A stretch of 64,000 bases of DNA from Serpula lacrymans var. lacrymans S7.9. Taxonomy: Eukaryota; Basidiomycota; Agaricomycetes; Boletales; Serpulaceae. The stretch is from the NCBI RefSeq assembly GCF_000218685.1, contig NW_006763293.1, forward strand, positions 1,172,720-1,236,719, read 5' to 3'. The position numbers and the translations under genes were made by a program. Shown piece after piece: positions 59,904 through 64,000 of the stretch. Every line of letters starts with the position of its first letter. Positions within the stretch are counted from its first letter, which is position 1. The notes beneath the pieces are model-generated. The model was not told where the DNA came from and did not search any database. It was given only the letters and a program-made list of their open reading frames with translations.

Positions 59904-62900
59904 CTATTCCAGATCGTCTACAACCCGCGACAAGCTTTCGTCCAGAGAGTTTCCTCTTGCATCGTAATACAGAGGATTACTTGCCAACCGCCTGGCAAGA
60001 AACGTGAAGGAGAGTAAGTCAACACCATCCTGTCTACTACGGATCGCCCCGGATCTTCTCTTTTCCTTATAGTAATCCTGCAGCTCATCCGACCCTAGCA
60101 ATCGGGACTCAAGCGGAAGACCATCATCCAAGAACCGGCTGAAGGTATCACGAGATTCGGTAGGGCAAAAGAGGAAGAAATGACCAGATCCCGTAGGTCG
60201 CACTGCCCTACTTTGCATCCGCACGAGGTCCGTGAAATCGTAATCTCGTAGTTGACGCTCTGAGCTTCCGGATTCACTGAACACATGCTGAGTGCCCATA
60301 ACCACGACCGCCGCTGCCCGGACTGGTAAATGCCAGCATGACTCCCTAGCGACTATAAGGGCCCGTACAATGCCTCGAGTATACAGGTTGAGGATGAGAG
60401 CTCGATCGGCTTTTGTAATACCCTCGTGGAACAGTCCAATGCCTCGTGAAACATAATCAACGAGACTAGAATCTTGCAGTATAGCTAGGTAGCTTTCTAG
60501 GTCCTCGGTGGAAACGTCATCGGTAAGAAACCCCCTCTCTGATTCCATATCCAATGCACACTGCGTAATAAAATCCATTGCCGCGGATCGACATTGGCTA
60601 CGTGAGGGAACAAATACGATAACTGGTCCACTTGGAAGACAGCTCCGGATTGCTGCATACGCGGGCTTGGCCATGGATTTGAACAAGACAGCGGAATATG
60701 GTATCGTGAATGTCTGCGTGGAAACAATTAATGGTGAATCGCGATCACGTGCTCGGAAACTGTGCATGGCCAAAGGGTCGACTTCGAACCATGCGGCGAG
60801 ATCAGTGGGATCATATAGCGAGCTGGACACCCCGATGAATCTCGTAGGAGAGGGTTGTAATAGGTATCGCAACAAAGATACCCCTAGTTCATAGGAAGGG
60901 TTCAACTGCTCCAAATTTTCGCAGACAACGAGGACCGGTGATTGAAAAGGTGTTCGAGCATCACGATGACGTAGAGCTGACAGAAGGTTTTCGGCTGTAA
61001 CGACGCGGACCACTCTGCCTTTGGTTGGAGCCAAGATATCCTGATCAGTGACGTATACGATCTCGATAGGCGTCGCTTTTGTAATTGATCGTAGTGCTGA
61101 AAGAGACTCCATGGCCAGACTTTTTCTCGGGGTAATGAGTAGCACACACGACTTGGAAGTTGCCTTGAGTAGGGTTGATCTACAAATTCATCAGTATTAG
61201 TTTATAACCGCACTTGATTCTACAATGGCACCTACTGTATCACAAGATGGGCCATGATAGACTTTCCACAGCCGACTGGGGCGGCAATGAGTCCATTCAT
61301 TTCAGTCTGAAGTAAACTCCAAAACACCTGAGTTTGAATAGCATTGAAGCACTGTAAATCAGTTGGACAACCGGGTTCTACTGGTAGGTTATCCAAAACC
61401 GAGCGAGGAAGGAGAGGAAGGTCTAACAACGGTGTATAGCTGTGTGAAAGAGAGGGCATTACTAGAGCATCCATTGGGATAATAAGCTCATCCTCAGAAC
61501 CCATCCACCTCTCTGACATAAACCGCACTGTTATTGAAGGGGGAGGATCTCCATTCGGGATAGATATAACAAAGCTAGCGCGGAGTACCTCAGTGGTCTG
61601 GTGGAAAGCAAGCCGTGCGACTTGGATAATATTCGAGCCATTGTGGTCCTCTAGCCAAAGCCAGAACGGCTCTTCGTGACCGTGGACTTTTGAACTCCAG
61701 TTGAAGGTCGGAGTAATGCTAAAGATGATATTTAACACATCAAATCCAAGAGGGCGTAGATTATACTCCATCAGCGCGGCAGGAAATTGTTTGGCTGCGA
61801 CGAGTAGAGCTTCTCCATGTCGTTCATTCAACCGAACTAGCTCCCCTAGCTCTCCAGCGCTCATGGACGCTAGTTCTGCGACCGAATACTCTTCTCGTGC
61901 GTTTTCTAGCCCATAGAAAATCTCGGCTTTGAGACTCATTTGTCTCAAAGGCTCATCAAATGGCCATAAACGCTTTTCAACCGCTTTGGTCAATCCAATG
62001 ATCACGGTAGTTGCGTTGGCCAATTTACGACTCATCGCCATTTCTAATAGGGCGCGAATGATTCGACCGCCATTCTGGGCTACGTAAGCGGCATCTGATA
62101 TGAGCGCGAAATCGTCCACAGGAAGCTTGGAGATGTAGGTTTGAAGAAGGATATTAACCTTTCCTTGGCTTGTATCCGTACCACCCTATAAGCCTATTAA
62201 CAATATGGAGAGTGAATAGTTAACCGTTACTGACCCGCACAGCGCACGGAATAATCCCCATCAGGAGTTCTAGCTCCTTGACTTCCGACTCCCGAATTTG
62301 GATTTGTTCGAACTAAAGATATAGGTGAGATTGGCACAAGTCCATCATAATACCGTTAACTCGCCTCTGTGCTCATACTGAGCATCGCTAGCACATCAGC
62401 CTCAGTCATTTTGGGCTTGAGCTCTTTGTTGAATATCTCGACCGATGAATGCCTAATGTAATATCTCGCGGCAATCCTGCCCAAATCAGTGGCTGCCAAT
62501 GCACCAGTGCTTTGATCAAAAACAATCATACGTGCATCAGCCAGTTTCTTCGCAGCCAAAGTTGCCAACTCGCTACGCTTGTGACCCAACTGAGGATCAT
62601 CTACTAGCGTTTCTCGAGAAATTCCTATGATAAAAGTTCATATTGTAAGATGAGTACGCAAGGACATTTGCATACCATAATGTGTAGGGTTTTTCCGCAT
62701 GCGTACAAACAGATAAGTGTACCCCAACCACCGAACTGCTTCGTTTGTGTTTGATACCGTTCCAAGTGATATCTCGGCGTTGAGCGAGTCAATCATGCCT
62801 GCCGTGAACCTGCATACAATGTCAACCTTAAGTTTAGTATATCCGGAGGAAATTTTACTTGGACTCGATAGGATTCTGCAGATTTAATTGACTGGTCAGG

Positions 62901-64000
62901 GCGATTACACACTAATGATTTACACGACTTGCCTGAGAGTTCACAGCATCGAGATAATGCTGTAATTTATCCTCTGTGGTGCAGATATAACCCTCTCCAC
63001 TTGTCTCAAGACCTGGGCGACCGGCTCGACCAAATACTTGAAGAACGTCGAGGACTGACAGATCTACAAATGAGCCTTTGGTGCTATCGTAAACCTGGGT
63101 CCCCTTTATAATGACTGACAGCATATTATTGACAATGTGAAACCTCCCACGACGCACAAGATAACTCACCAGCGTGTGCAGGCAAATTCACACCCCAAGC
63201 AAGGGTTGCAGTACAACATAATACCTGAAGAAAGAGTGAGCCAAACGGAAGTACTATGACAGCGTGTTGAATAACCTTGATTGCTCTGGCCTCGAACATT
63301 CTTTCCATCATGTTACGGTCTGATCGTAACATGCCTGCATGGTGAATTCCAAACCCATTATCGAAAAGTTGTTTCATTTCCTTATTTCTGGATTCTGCAA
63401 TACTTCGACGGAAAAGTGACCATTGTGGATGTTCTTCACAGGAAAATTCATCCAGCGTTCCTTCCGCTAGTGCAGCTTCTTTCAGGGACAAGGCAGTCTT
63501 CACAGTTTCTTTTCGTGCATGAACAAAGACCATAACTTGATGACCTTGCTTAACCAGCTCTGCAACTTTTTCGTATGCGACGCGTTCGATATTTTTGCGT
63601 GATACTGCACTCCCAGGCTTTCCTCTTACACCGATATAGTGTTGTTCCAGTGGAACTGGCCGAAATGAAGAATCGAAGTAAAACAGTCCTGCTTGTGGTG
63701 AAACGCTGCAGCATATTTACTTAATTAAAACTGGTACCATTTATGAAAGCACCGACCTTAAAAACTCTGCAACATCCTTGTAATTAGGCAAGGTAGCACT
63801 CAGGCCAACAATACGGATGACAGACTGGCTTGACTCGACCTACAAGAATCAGAAAAGATAGGATAGGCGTATAAGCATATAGGTTAACAAACCTGTCGTA
63901 ATGTGCGAGCCACGATGGTTTCAATAACTGCTCCACGTTCTTCATTTAACAAGTGTACTTCATCAATGATAAGCAATTTGAGAAGCTAGATATTGACTCA
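59904..64000 (-). CDS. Ski2-like helicase, SLH1/ASCC3-like, 5' part missing
   Basis: The 5' end lies beyond the right edge. The first visible cassette has [20 protein letters not shown] (DEVH), [56 protein letters not shown] and [20 protein letters not shown], then a winged helix ([17 protein letters not shown]) and a Sec63-like part with [19 protein letters not shown] second cassette follows: [10 protein letters not shown] (Walker A), CENLEQL in place of DEx[37 protein letters not shown] and QSRAVRP in place of Q-x2-GRxxR. It stops at 59904 right after the start of the winged helix. SLH1/ASCC3 splits collided ribosomes. The C-terminal half looks degenerate and truncated; BRR2 is the alternative. 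Confidence 0.85.

Overview
The window is nuclear DNA of a filamentous basidiomycete, most likely an Agaricomycete. It is dense in genes on both strands. Nearly every gene is cut by many short introns of about 50-60 bases, often with microexons, and intergenic gaps are mostly 100-300 bases. The families present (PHO85, PKA regulatory subunit, YTP1, a DUF7923-type CCCH protein, DHA1 and sugar-porter MFS, ATG10, NUP82, PI31, ATE1) fit that group. I saw no rRNA, tRNA, CRISPR array or intact transposon. Gene models are manual: I placed introns by GT/GC-AG rules, reading phase and family conservation. All family names come from recalled conservation, with no search run.

Layout. 0-8 kb: the tail of an unidentified gene, a short Utp12-domain protein (-), PHO85-type CDK (+), PKA regulatory subunit (+) and a Ser/Thr-rich membrane protein (+). 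8-20 kb: MFS vitamin/allantoate-type transporter (-), a gene-poor stretch with a U2 snRNA-like fragment, YTP1-type membrane protein (+), COQ2 (-), RhoGDI (-) and a coiled-coil/DUF7923/CCCH protein (-). 19.7-21.8 kb has no gene I can recognise. 21.8-28.7 kb: CDT1 (+), alpha/beta hydrolase (-), Gfo/Idh/MocA oxidoreductase (-) and a basic protein with a YlxR-like motif (+).

28.9-35.7 kb is the most interesting part. It holds proteasome beta1 (PRE3, -), lid subunit RPN12 (+), proteasome alpha7 (PRE10, -) and a NUP82/NUP88-like nucleoporin (+). The first three exons of the nucleoporin model are a diverged inverted copy of the first three exons of the neighbouring alpha7 gene. Then come ATG10 (-), ribosomal protein eS1 (+), DHA1 MFS (-), PRP5 (-), the proteasome regulator PI31 (+), an EDEM-type GH47 mannosidase with a PA domain (-), UTP12/DIP2 (+), a secreted double-psi beta-barrel protein (-), ATE1 (+), a sugar-porter MFS (-) and an SLH1/ASCC3-like helicase (-) that runs off the right edge.

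The genes are mostly housekeeping and do not form a biosynthetic cluster. Several converge on protein turnover: three proteasome subunits, PI31, ATE1 (N-degron arginylation), EDEM (ER-associated degradation), ATG10 (autophagy) and possibly the ribosome-quality-control helicase. Two SSU-processome proteins (Utp12-domain and UTP12/DIP2) and one small-subunit ribosomal protein relate to ribosome assembly. PHO85 and the PKA regulatory subunit, two nutrient-signalling regulators, are neighbours. At least four introns are best explained as GC-AG.
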